Positions 35,601-41,400 of a DNA stretch of 64,000 nucleotides are shown piece after piece. The position numbers and the translations under genes were made by a program. Below the pieces are notes generated by a model that did no database searches, was not told the origin of the DNA, and was given only the letters and a program-made list of their open reading frames with translations. How positions within the stretch are numbered: the first letter of the stretch is position 1; every line of letters begins with the position of its first letter. This DNA is from Manis javanica (Eukaryota > Chordata > Mammalia > Pholidota > Manidae): NCBI RefSeq assembly GCF_040802235.1, contig NC_133156.1:27237343-27301342 (forward strand), read 5' to 3'.

Positions 35601-37185
35601 GAGTTATAAAGATCTGTGTTCTAATGGAAGCTTGTCCACTTTCCTATAGCAGGATGGGATTATTTAACTCCTCTGAGCCTCAGTTTATTTACATGTAAAG
35701 TGGGGGTGGCAACCTGGCTTGTCATAAGGATTTTATACTTAACATGTATAAGTATTTAGTACTGTTCTGGCATGGTAGCTGCTATTACAATTTTTGAGTT
35801 CAGTTATTGATTACTGAGCACCAGTTTCATTACAGCCAGAATACACCTGGCGGCCACCCTGTGGAGGAATGCACAGTCAGAGTTCCCAAGTGATTGACTT
35901 TCCCACAGCCCGGCCTGCAGAACCAGGAGGTGAGCGTGATTCCCTAGAGCTGGGTCTTGTCTCTCAAGTGCTCTGAAGGAGGAAGAGCAGATTTCTATGA
36001 GAGCAGATAACAGGAGCCTGACCTAGACTGGGGCAGTGCTGAGTTGAAATTTTCAGAATGTGTGGCATTAACTAGATGAAGAGGTGTGAGCAGAGGATAT
36101 TATCACAGAGAAATGACAGGTACAAAGGCCTTGGTGGGAGGGAGGGAAGGAGGGTAGCCACTGGAGGATTGAGAGAGGGCCTGTGTGTGTGACTGGAGCA
36201 GCGGACAAGGTGGGAAAGGAGAGGCAGGAAGGTAAGCAAGTCCAGGCAGCGCAGGGCCTTGCAGACCATGGCAGGAGGGCTGATCTTTACCCTAAGGATG
36301 TGGAGGCCTTGGACATTTTAAAGAAAAGTGACATGACTGATTCAATTTTCATTCAGAAAGCTCCCGCTGGCTGTGGTATCTGCCGTGACCAGTTGGGAAC
36401 TGGAAGTTTGTTTGCTAGTCACAGAGGGACCCTGGGTCCTTATTGACTACCTTTGCCTTCTGCAAGGCTCTGTGGGGTGCAAAAGACACTGTCTTGCCCA
36501 TAGGACTTCTGGGAACAAAATTACAACTAGTGGGTGGGAGCAGTAGGGAGGCTAAGTCCATCTCAGCACAGAGTTTTCTAAGGGTTTCAGCTGTGCAGAA
36601 GTGGAGCCCGCTCCACCAGGAGGGGCAGTGCCCCTTCACAGAATGTGTGTGAGCAGAGGCCACTGGACGACTTGGAGCAGTGTGGTTCGGAGGATCTGGT
36701 GGTTAGGAGGAGGCATTGGGCTAGTCAGTCATTTTCCTGTGGCTCCTTGTCGAGCCCTAGAGGGTTTGTGGAACCCCTGGGAGGCTGCTCTGGTCAGGGA
36801 CAGAGAGGCCAAATGGGCAGGGCTGTCTCCTCCCCAGAACTTCTCCACTTTTGGGATCTGGAGCCAGACTGACTAGGGTCAAGCACTTCCTAGATCTGGG
36901 TCTTCAGGCACGTTTTTCAAAACTTGTGTGCCCTAGATCCCTCCTCCAAAAAGCGGTAATAATGTGCCTTCTTCACAGGGCTGGGCAAAGACTGAATGAC
37001 AGATGTACCTAAGGCACTTAGCCCAGGGCCTGGCACTTGGTAACACTTAATAACTCCAGCTGTTATTTTCAGTTACTATGGGTTTCCATAGAACTTTGAA
37101 ACCTACTGTACCACATCATCTTTAAATCCTCAAAATTTTTATTTATCTAGAATCCACAAAAAATGACCGGGAGGGGCCTCAGTGA
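3814..37185 (+). CDS. TNIP1: TNIP1 (ABIN-1), TNFAIP3-interacting protein 1, 17 coding exons
   Basis: TNIP1 is a cytosolic adaptor that binds Met1- and Lys63-linked ubiquitin, recruits the deubiquitinase A20 and limits NF-kB, RIPK1 and TLR signalling. Seventeen exons (listed separately) join in frame from ATG 3850 to TGA 37183-37185: 1902 nt, 633 residues (human 636). In order: an N-terminal coiled-coil segment (residues 1-80); a linker with an FEVV LC3-interacting-like motif (about 124-127); long coiled coils (about 150-420); the UBAN ubiquitin-binding region (about 420-506, with E469-E470-D471-F472, where D471 matches the Asp whose mutation in mouse ABIN-1 abolishes ubiquitin binding); and a proline/tyrosine-rich tail with YPYAYPP near 550. 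All donors are GT except exon 10, which is GC. The start is in a good context (G at +4) and matches the human N-terminus [14 protein letters not shown]. The feature span includes 36 nt of 5' UTR and all introns. The C-terminus after residue 600 differs from human more than the rest. Confidence 0.97.
3986..5170 (+). other. TNIP1 intron 1
   Basis: GT (gtaaag) to AG (cgtctag). I see no recognisable young repeat. There is a run of nine or ten Gs near 4801-4810. Confidence 0.8.
5171..5305 (+). CDS. TNIP1: TNIP1 coding exon 2
   Basis: 135 nt between cgtctag| and |gtacga. It encodes [20 protein letters not shown] and on to FDHLAELTG, residues 46-90. A coiled coil is followed by a Pro/Ser-rich turn ([13 protein letters not shown]). 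Confidence 0.97.
5580..5760 (-). repeat. MIR SINE (antisense)
   Basis: Reverse-complement MIR blocks: 'gagcacctactacgtgccaggcag', 'cattttgcagttagggaagctgaggc'. Intron 2. Confidence 0.6.
6205..6350 (+). repeat. MIR SINE
   Basis: MIR blocks in order: 'gtgtgactgtgggctag', 'tatgcctcagtttccttacc', 'aaaatgaagatgg', then a degraded tail. Intron 2. Confidence 0.65.
6647..6732 (+). CDS. TNIP1: TNIP1 coding exon 3
   Basis: 86 nt between ctttccag| and |gtaagt. Residues 91-119, [13 protein letters not shown]...PKPPSS, a low-complexity Pro/Ala/Ser linker. It diverges from human (GKDSNVTASPTAPACPSDK...), as expected for a linker. Confidence 0.95.
6825..6960 (+). repeat. MIR SINE fragment
   Basis: 'gctgggtgatcctgggcaagtc', 'ttagtttcttcattttcaaatgaagatcatgg' match the MIR core. 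Intron 3. Confidence 0.5.
7760..7880 (-). repeat. MIR SINE fragment (antisense)
   Basis: 'catccctgttttacagatgaggaaactgg' and 'aaatcacacagtgggttgtgag' are the reverse-complement MIR core. Intron 3. Confidence 0.55.
8083..8163 (+). CDS. TNIP1: TNIP1 coding exon 4 (LIR-like motif)
   Basis: 81 nt between tctgcacag| and |gtgagt. Residues 120-146, [18 protein letters not shown] and on to RTRNMM. FEVV at about 124-127 fits the LC3-interacting consensus (aromatic-x-x-Val) with an acidic/Ser residue before it. Compared with human GTSSEFEVVTPEEQ, one Ser is missing and TP is swapped to PT. Confidence 0.95.
8164..10580 (+). other. TNIP1 intron 4
   Basis: Canonical gtgagt...cccaccag. Apart from the AC repeat near 8.6 kb and a weak MIR at about 9575-9685, I see nothing assignable. 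Confidence 0.8.
8585..8700. repeat. (AC)n microsatellite in a duplicated 60-bp unit
   Basis: Two (AC)n tracts, each followed by the same 'actccacacattccctcYcctcc' segment. Positions 8581-8640 and 8641-8700 align without a gap, so this is a 60-bp tandem duplication containing a microsatellite. Intron 4. Confidence 0.9.
10581..10772 (+). CDS. TNIP1: TNIP1 coding exon 5
   Basis: 192 nt between cccaccag| and |gtgagg. Residues 147-210: [20 protein letters not shown] and on to NEQRTSILQ. Strongly conserved with human ([27 protein letters not shown]). It is the start of the long central coiled coil. Confidence 0.97.
11120..11290 (-). repeat. MIR SINE (antisense) with poly(T) tract
   Basis: 'ccatcattatcctcacttcacagg', 'cacccagctcgtagatgg', 'gggatttgaacctg' form a reverse-complement MIR. 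A 15-base T run interrupts it near 11179-11193. Confidence 0.65.
11360..11530 (+). repeat. MIR SINE
   Basis: 'gctgtatgaccttggacaag', 'ttacttatcctctctgtccc' match the MIR core, with a degraded 3' part. Confidence 0.6.
12060..12240 (+). repeat. L2 LINE 3' end
   Basis: 'tgctagaacataagcctcacgag', 'tatcccagggcctggcac', ending in 'tgagtgaatgaatgaatgaac'. A typical L2 terminus. Confidence 0.8.
14215..14309 (+). CDS. TNIP1: TNIP1 coding exon 6
   Basis: 95 nt between ccctgcag| and |gtaagt. Residues 211-242, [20 protein letters not shown] and on to AAERLR. Continuous heptad-type coiled coil, nearly identical to human. Confidence 0.97.
14675..14870. repeat. MER5-like hAT DNA transposon fragment
   Basis: 'cattgtgcatcaggatcc...' and 'ttcagtgggtctgtggcaagacccaggcatct' resemble the MER5A/Charlie non-autonomous hAT family. 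Diverged; the exact family is from memory. Confidence 0.45.
15110..15187 (+). repeat. MIR SINE fragment, cut by an L1 insertion
   Basis: 'aagtccctgctgcatgaccttggg' is MIR-like. It stops at the target-site duplication of the L1 fragment that follows. Confidence 0.45.
15174..15187. repeat. Target-site duplication, left copy (L1 in intron 6)
   Basis: 14-bp direct repeat ttctctgtttttct; the right copy is at 15527-15540. Confidence 0.8.
15188..15526 (-). mobile_element. 5'-truncated L1 (antisense) with target-site duplication
   Basis: A T-run on the left is the antisense poly(A) tail. The L1 3' UTR follows ('attgatatatagtcttatgaagg', 'catgaaaaaacaatgtggtt', 'ccccgtgaccccccacaccatg'). It shares these blocks with the full-length L1 at 29 kb. 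Exact 14-bp direct repeats ttctctgtttttct flank it at 15174-15187 and 15527-15540. About 340 bp; it contains only 3' UTR sequence. Between two A-rich tracts (on the minus strand) lies about 21 nt of non-L1 sequence, a possible 3' transduction. Confidence 0.88.
16265..16382 (+). CDS. TNIP1: TNIP1 coding exon 7
   Basis: 118 nt between ccaacccag| and |gtatgc. Residues 242-281: [20 protein letters not shown] and on to KKGASGQQ. The coiled coil ends in a Gly/Ser/Lys-rich linker. Confidence 0.96.
17690..17905 (+). repeat. MIR SINE
   Basis: 'gccttggagtcacatgtggg', 'catgaacaagtcacataaactc', 'tcatcctctgtaaaatggag', 'tggttggaggattcagcaaag', 'gcctggcacctgg' give a near full-length MIR. Confidence 0.75.
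18444..19660 (-). repeat. Old L1 (L1M-type) 3' end, antisense
   Basis: It begins with T-rich 'ctttttatttgagataattttag'. Then come 'acaaaaatagtccttagcgttcc', 'cttacataactgtggttcagt', 'aggatcccacatcacgtttagttct', 'tgtccctcagtttgggttcatctga' and 'tctcatgattagactgaggctatgg', the reverse complement of L1M 3' UTRs. Diverged, no coding capacity. Confidence 0.8.
19982..20071 (+). CDS. TNIP1: TNIP1 coding exon 8
   Basis: 90 nt between cttcccag| and |gtaggt. Residues 282-311, [20 protein letters not shown] and on to LEQQRTE. A linker, then the start of the next coiled coil. Confidence 0.96.
20072..21691 (+). other. TNIP1 intron 8
   Basis: Canonical gtaggt...ctccacag. AT-rich sequence at about 20760-21400 looks like a degraded antisense L1M piece. 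Confidence 0.7.
20760..21400 (-). repeat. Degraded L1M-type sequence (antisense)
   Basis: AT-rich. Blocks such as 'agaggtgaccacagttgataacag', 'tacatatctgtttataaaag' and 'atcaccttgtatatatatttgcaca' resemble antisense L1M. Family unsure. Confidence 0.4.
21692..21757 (+). CDS. TNIP1: TNIP1 coding exon 9
   Basis: 66 nt between ctccacag| and |gtagtg. Residues 312-333, [20 protein letters not shown] followed by QK. Identical to human as I recall it. Confidence 0.97.
21893..22024 (+). CDS. TNIP1: TNIP1 coding exon 10 (GC donor)
   Basis: 132 nt. The acceptor is gaacccag|att. The 3' end is GAG|gcaagt, a GC donor. Residues 334-377: [20 protein letters not shown] and on to SKIETEE. The protein continues in the next exon as TDKEQL, as in human, so no GT alternative keeps the alignment. 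Confidence 0.95.
22025..23985 (+). other. TNIP1 intron 10 (GC-AG)
   Basis: Starts GCAAGT and ends TTCTTGCAG. Contains a MIR at about 23285-23400 and an L2-like piece at about 23465-23590. Confidence 0.85.
23285..23400 (+). repeat. MIR SINE fragment
   Basis: 'ggttctagccccagtttactgtgtggccttgagtaagtcacc' and the following 'tctctgacatgcatttcccatt' are MIR-like. Confidence 0.5.
23986..24114 (+). CDS. TNIP1: TNIP1 coding exon 11
   Basis: 129 nt between ttcttgcag| and |gtgggc. Residues 378-420, [43 protein letters not shown]. Coiled coil running into the ubiquitin-binding region. Confidence 0.97.
24365..24640 (+). repeat. L2 LINE 3' end with internal poly(G) run
   Basis: 'caaggccttctgggtctcattcagg', 'ggcgcagggcctggcaccaagcac', 'ttcaggaaatacttgctgaa' match the L2 3' end. 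A run of about 15-16 Gs lies at 24543-24558. Confidence 0.65.
26035..26250 (+). repeat. MIR SINE, near full length
   Basis: 'gcctgctggctaagggcacac', 'gtttgaatccctcctttgccacttactgactgtgtgactttgg', 'gaacctcagttttgacatctg', 'ggagaggattcaaagaaatg' in MIR order. Confidence 0.8.
26311..26442 (+). CDS. TNIP1: TNIP1 coding exon 12
   Basis: 132 nt between tgatgccag| and |gtgagc. Residues 421-464: [20 protein letters not shown] and on to [11 protein letters not shown] Ser/Pro-rich hinge, then the lead-in helix of the UBAN coiled coil. Confidence 0.97.
26443..27465 (+). other. TNIP1 intron 12
   Basis: Canonical gtgagc...cctctgcag. AT-rich middle part (about 26640-26960). No feature recognised. Confidence 0.8.
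27466..27591 (+). CDS. TNIP1: TNIP1 coding exon 13 (UBAN core)
   Basis: 126 nt between cctctgcag| and |gtgagg. Residues 465-506. [20 protein letters not shown] and on to QVTLSNAQ is the UBAN motif shared with NEMO and optineurin. The D471-F472 and R474-E475-R476 residues of the ubiquitin-contact surface are intact. Confidence 0.98.
27592..28115 (+). other. TNIP1 intron 13
   Basis: 524 nt, canonical ends (gtgagg...ttctcttag). Nothing recognised inside. Confidence 0.85.
28116..28178 (+). CDS. TNIP1: TNIP1 coding exon 14
   Basis: 63 nt between ttctcttag| and |gtgagg. Residues 507-527, [20 protein letters not shown] then K. One Gln shorter than the human QQKRKAK as I recall it. A basic patch ends the coiled coil. 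Confidence 0.95.
28402..28593 (+). CDS. TNIP1: TNIP1 coding exon 15 (Pro/Tyr-rich)
   Basis: 192 nt between cttcttgcag| and |gtgagt. Residues 528-591: [29 protein letters not shown]..., [11 protein letters not shown], and on to NSRLFHL. A proline- and tyrosine-rich tail well conserved with human. Confidence 0.97.
28991..29004. repeat. Target-site duplication, left copy (L1 in intron 15)
   Basis: ccttatcattcttt, identical to 35396-35409. Read on the minus strand it starts AAAGAATG, as expected next to an L1 endonuclease A-rich cut. Confidence 0.85.
29356..33151 (-). pseudogene. L1 ORF2 remnant (endonuclease / reverse transcriptase)
   Basis: Minus-strand pieces in several frames. Endonuclease: [13 protein letters not shown] near 33.0 kb, and [20 protein letters not shown] near 32.6 kb. 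Reverse transcriptase: [20 protein letters not shown] near 31.8 kb, and [16 protein letters not shown] near 31.4 kb. After the [19 protein letters not shown] near 30.6 kb. C-terminus: [15 protein letters not shown] near 29.5 kb. Many stops; no activity expected. Confidence 0.9.
33475..34320 (-). pseudogene. L1 ORF1 remnant (RNA-binding chaperone)
   Basis: Broken frames. 34320-34099 carries the coiled-coil segment ([11 protein letters not shown]..., [20 protein letters not shown]). 33970-33638 carries the RRM/C-terminal part ([40 protein letters not shown]). At least one stop or shift lies between them. Confidence 0.85.
35396..35409. repeat. Target-site duplication, right copy (L1 in intron 15)
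   Basis: ccttatcattcttt, identical to 28991-29004. Confidence 0.85.
35580..35800 (+). repeat. MIR SINE
   Basis: 'gggcttaagagattgggtctag', 'gagcctcagtttatttacatg', 'ggtggcaacctggcttgtcataaggattt' in MIR order. Confidence 0.6.
35836..35929 (+). CDS. TNIP1: TNIP1 coding exon 16
   Basis: 94 nt between tttcattacag| and |gtgagc. Residues 592-623. [20 protein letters not shown], then [11 protein letters not shown]. The first ten residues match human, then it drifts (human PEYTWRLPCGGVRNPNQSSQ). It lies about 440 bp downstream of the L1. Confidence 0.93.
35930..37150 (+). other. TNIP1 intron 16
   Basis: Canonical gtgagc...tttatctag. Contains a diverged LINE-like stretch (about 36020-36420) and a MIR. 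Confidence 0.8.
36870..37070 (+). repeat. MIR SINE
   Basis: 'cttcacagggctgggcaaag', 'cttagcccagggcctggcacttgg', 'taataactccagctgttatt' match the MIR 3' half. Intron 16. Confidence 0.6.
37151..37185 (+). CDS. TNIP1: TNIP1 coding exon 17 (stop codon)
   Basis: The acceptor is tttatctag|aatcc. 35 nt of coding sequence: G|AA then [10 protein letters not shown] and TGA at 37183-37185. The KNDREGPQ end is identical to human, which fixes this as the last exon. Confidence 0.96.
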
Positions 37186-37930
37186 GACCAGATCACATTG
37201 CTTGGCTCCGTCCTCATCTCATAGAGCCAGCTGACCTCAGATCATGGAAAAACTAGAGGCCACTTGTTTGTGGCCAGAGCCTCAGCTGGATGGGAGGCTG
37301 AAATGGGCTGCCAGCTCACGCCTCAGCCTGACCTGAGCTGTGCAGACTGAGAAGGCTCCACCCAGAAGGCTTCCATCTGGGCTCCTCCTGTGGAAAAACC
37401 GGAAAAACTCAACACCCTGCTGCCTAGAGTAGAGGCCACGTCCAGTTTTGACATGCCATCCTTTGCAGAAGCCAAGGGGACGTCAATCTCAAGAGTGGGG
37501 GCATCCAAGACCCCTTCCTTCCAAAATTTCCCCAGAAGTGGTTCCAGCCCCTCTGGGAACCACATTCAGTTCATGTGTGTTCAAGTTTTGCTTCAAGCTC
37601 TGTAGCAGCAGGACCTGCCCCACAGCCATAGCTTCCCCTCTGTGTGGCGCTGTAGGGAGAGCATGTTCGCCTCCAGGAGCAGAAAGAGAATGACAGCATG
37701 TTCCACTGCAGGGCCCTCCACTACTACCCACAGCCGTTCCGCCAGTGCCCTCACAGCCTGGGAGAAGGGCCGTGCCAGCCGCATCCCCTGAGGGGCCTGG
37801 CCCGAAGTACATGGGCCCCGAACCTGGCGGCTGGAGGCTTGTGGTGCCAGAGGCCCGGACTGGGGTGGCTGTCTGTCCCTAGGCCGCTCTTTGCACAAAT
37901 CTTGGACATAAATCCAAGTTAAGATGAACC
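37186..37930 (+). other. TNIP1: TNIP1 3' UTR
   Basis: From the stop to the inferred poly(A) site. No AATAAA occurs here. A CATAAA hexamer at 37907-37912 followed by GT-rich sequence (ttctgtgagcggtgc) is the best end. Moderately GC-rich; a 71-codon open frame inside it is judged chance. Confidence 0.65.
37907..37912 (+). terminator. TNIP1: Probable TNIP1 poly(A) signal (CATAAA)
   Basis: Variant hexamer in 'cttggacataaatccaag'. It is the only reasonable signal between the stop codon and the GPX3 3' end. Confidence 0.55.
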
Positions 37931-38465
37931 TTCTGTGAGCGGTGCTCTTCCATGCCCCGGCTGCCGTTCCCCTCTTGGTCACTCGGAGTGCTGCTTCCCT
38001 GCTTCCCTCCCTCTGCGCCCCTTCCCCGCCCAGTCCCCTGAGCGCATCACTGTTACTCTTCCCCCCAGGAACCTGCTCGGAGCCTGCCTGAGGGTGGGCA
38101 TCCAGGGCGGTGAGTGGTGCCTGGGCTGAGTCAAGGACCTGAACTTAGATTTCAGTCCTGCCCCTCACACAGGAAACCCTGGGCGAGGCCTGGCCCTTCT
38201 GTGAGCCTCAGTTTCCTCACCTGTTAAATGGAACACCTCATCTCAGCCCTAGCTGCCCTGTGGGAGAATTGTGGGAAGAAATGAGAGTAGATGTGAACTG
38301 GTTTTATAAATTCCAAATGCTGGGTTAGAGAAGCAGTGTGGACCTAGGTAGAACCCAAAATGCAGGGGCCCGAAACACTCCCTTCATTTCTTCTCTCCCC
38401 TCCTGCTCCCCCAGCCCCACCCCGGCGAGGGCAGCCCCATGGAGGAAGCACCACAGGAGGCTCAG
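37931..38465. other. Gap between convergent TNIP1 and GPX3 3' ends
   Basis: About 0.5 kb separates the two inferred poly(A) sites. It contains a MIR (38130-38330) and little else, so transcripts that read through would overlap in antisense. Confidence 0.6.
38130..38330 (+). repeat. MIR SINE between the two genes
   Basis: 'ggcccttctgtgagcctcagtttcctcacctgttaaatgg' is a clear MIR core, followed by a degraded 3' part. Confidence 0.75.
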
Positions 38466-41400
38466 CTGCTGCACAAAGGCCTTTACTGGGCAGATGCGAG
38501 GAGAGGCTGACACCAGGGGGCCAGGGTGAGGGAGGGGGCACACCCTCCGAAGGTGAGGGGGAGTATCCCTGCCTGTGGGCCTCAGCCTGAATGCACTAAG
38601 GGCTGGCCCTTCAGACAGGCTCAGGGGAGGTCCGCCCACAAGGGCTTCGGGCCCCTCCTTCATGTAGATGCCACCCCTGAACCAGGAACGTGGCCCTTCC
38701 CTCAGGTGTGCCTTGGCTCCTCAGGGAGCACTATGGGGTAGGGGAGGGGGAGGGGGCTTGGGAAGGCCCTTCAGGAAGGAGAGAGGCTATAGGGTGGGGA
38801 GAAGGGCGGTTGGGCAGCGTGGTAGACCCAGAAAATTCCGGGCACTTCAGTGGTGGTATTTGGAGGGAGTGGGATGCTGGCCCCAAAGTTGAGGTCCAGG
38901 TTAGAGCAGAACAATTGGATTGAGAGTTGGTTTTTAATTTGGGATGAGCCACAAGTGAATTGTTATCACTGGAACAGAGAACTGGAAAGAAAGGGAGTTA
39001 CTTTCCAGCACTTCACTGGGACACAGCCATGGGCACATACGATACACATTTCCAGGTATTCACACAGGTGGATGTAGGTGGCTCTGCACTCAATGTGCAT
39101 GCACACATGGTCACACACACCTGCGGGCATGTGTGCAAACACCCACATGCAGAGCAATACACACACAATTGTATGCACACTGTGTCAGGCTGGGGCCCTG
39201 TGTAATAGTAAGGGGCCTATAGTGGGAGTGTGGTGTGGTTTAAGAAATGGATTCCTTCCTGAACAGTCCCTCCCCAGCCTCTGCAGGGTAGGCGTGGGGT
39301 GGGGGGGCCTCATTTACTTCCCCTCGACCGCCAGGGCTGCCTGCTGCCTCATGTAGGAAAGGATGTCCATCTTGACAGTGCTGACCGTGGTCCGGTGGTA
39401 CCAGCGCATGATGGGTATGCCATCTGGCCCCACCAGGAATTTCTCAAAGTTCCAGCGGATGTCGTGGACCTTCATGGGTTCCCAGAAGAGGCGGTCAGGT
39501 GAGCCCAGGAGTTCCGAGGTAGGAGGACAGGAGTTCTGGAGGGGCAATGTGTATGGTGTCAACCCTGTTGGGGCCCCACCCCTTCTCCTGCCTTCCTGGA
39601 GGTAGGAGAACAGCCTAGCACTGAGAAAAGAGCACCAGTTGTCGAGTCAGAGAACTGAATCCCAGAACTGGCTTTGACTCCAATAGATTGTGAGACTGTT
39701 AGCTTGACCATTCTGAGGCCCTGCCTGGGCCTTATCCATAAAACAGGCTTGGATCCTGATGAGATCCCAGGTTCTGCAGAGCCCTCTCCTTGGAAGGATA
39801 GTTGGATGCCAACAGATTCTCCAAGAGCCCAGGGGGAGGGGATGGTGCTAGGGACTTGTCTGCATGGGCTGGAGCCAGGAGGGTGTGGCCCTGTTCAGAG
39901 CCAGTGTCAGCCATGCAAGAAGCCCCTGCGGAGGCATCTGCACACTCACCTTCAGGAACGTATAGAACTTCTGCTCTTTCTCCCCGTTCACATCTCCTTT
40001 CTCAAAGAGTTTGAAATTAGGGATGAAGCCCCCACCTGGCCGGACATACCTGCAAGGAACATTCCTATGTGGGTCCCAAGGAGATGGGCACGGGGCTCAG
40101 AAATGAGAAGGGACAGAGTAGGGGAGGCTGTGCAGGGAATCTGGGTTTTACTGCACAGTGGGCATTGGGAGCCAGTGACTATTGAACAAGCATAGGCATA
40201 ATGTGGCTCCGCAGTCTGTTCAGTTCGGTACCTTCTCGTTGACCCTCTCAGAGCCCTGCACATGCACTAAAAACCAGTCATCCCTGTCCCTGTCCCCTCT
40301 TCCACTCATTCCATTAAATGGGGTTCTTGGAAGGGGAGAGTAATTCTTGGTGGCTGATAAATGGCCGTCACTAGTAGGGGGCAAGGCAAGAAAAGCTTGG
40401 GGCCTAGCCTAGGGCACAGGGTGGACATACTAGAGAGGTTTTCTCAGGACATAGCACTCACTTGAGGCTCGGCAGGATTTCCCAGTTCTCTCCTGGTTCC
40501 TGTTTTCCAAACTGGTTGCAGGGGAAGCCCAGAATGACGAGACCAAATGGTGCAAACTCTTCCTGTAGTGCATTCAGTTCTGGCCCCGGGAGAGAGAGCA
40601 GAGATGGAGGTGGCCTTAGTGAGGAGCCTTGCCTCGTCTGTGCCACTGCACCTGCTCAGCTGAACTCACCAAGGCCTGAGCAACACCACCCAGTGAGTGT
40701 GGTGATGCTGGGATTCAAGTCCTGTCCTCCTCACTCCAGGCTGTATTGGCTGCAGGTTTTGAGGGAAAAGAGTAATGCTCCCCCTCAAATCACCAGCCAG
40801 TTACCATCCCATCACCGAAGTCCCCCACCTGGGCCACGAGGCTAGGGCCTCTTCAGGATTCAGGACTGGGTTTCCTGAAGCAAGAACCTTCCATCCCTGA
40901 GGAGAAGGCCGAGGACTTCCCTGCTGTGGCATGGGACCCTCACAACCTCTTAGACTCTGGTGATTCAGGAACCCAAGGAGGCCCTGGCCCAGCTCCCCAG
41001 TTCCCTCATGCTGCCTGGCCTCTTGTGCAGTGCCAGCACCCAGATGTTGTACAGATGCAATCTGCTCTATTCCAAGGACTAGACAGAAGCATTCCAGACG
41101 GCACTCACTGTGCACTGGGCCACCCAGCCCCTTGCCATCCCCCGTCAGGAATCTGCCTGTGATTGCCAGGCAGAGCATTCAGGGTCAGGTTGCCCTTGCC
41201 TCCCCTGGCCCTGCCAACAGACTGCCCCACTCCAAAGCACTTTCCAGCTGGGTGCTGTCAGCTGCCTTTGGCCTTCCTGCTCCTCGGGCTCTTCACTCTG
41301 CCCCGGCTAAGGAGAAAGGAGTGAGGACACTAAGATCAGGAAACCTGGGCGAAGCTCCTGCTCTGTCACCAGCACACTCTGGGGCCTTGGGCCAACTGCC

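Larger units (their letters stand above)
28594..35835 (+). other. TNIP1 intron 15, mostly one L1 insertion
   Basis: 7242 nt, gtgagt...cattacag. Removing the L1 (29005-35395) and one copy of the 14-bp duplication leaves 837 bp of original intron, which also holds a MIR at about 35580-35800. Confidence 0.9.
38466..39313 (-). other. GPX3: GPX3 3' UTR
   Basis: About 850 nt, similar to the human 3' UTR length. It contains the SECIS near its distal end and a CA-rich stretch at about 39040-39185. Confidence 0.8.

Noticed and set aside
37390-37605. 71-codon open frame in the TNIP1 3' UTR
   Set aside because: It is downstream of the stop in the last exon and has no recognisable motif.
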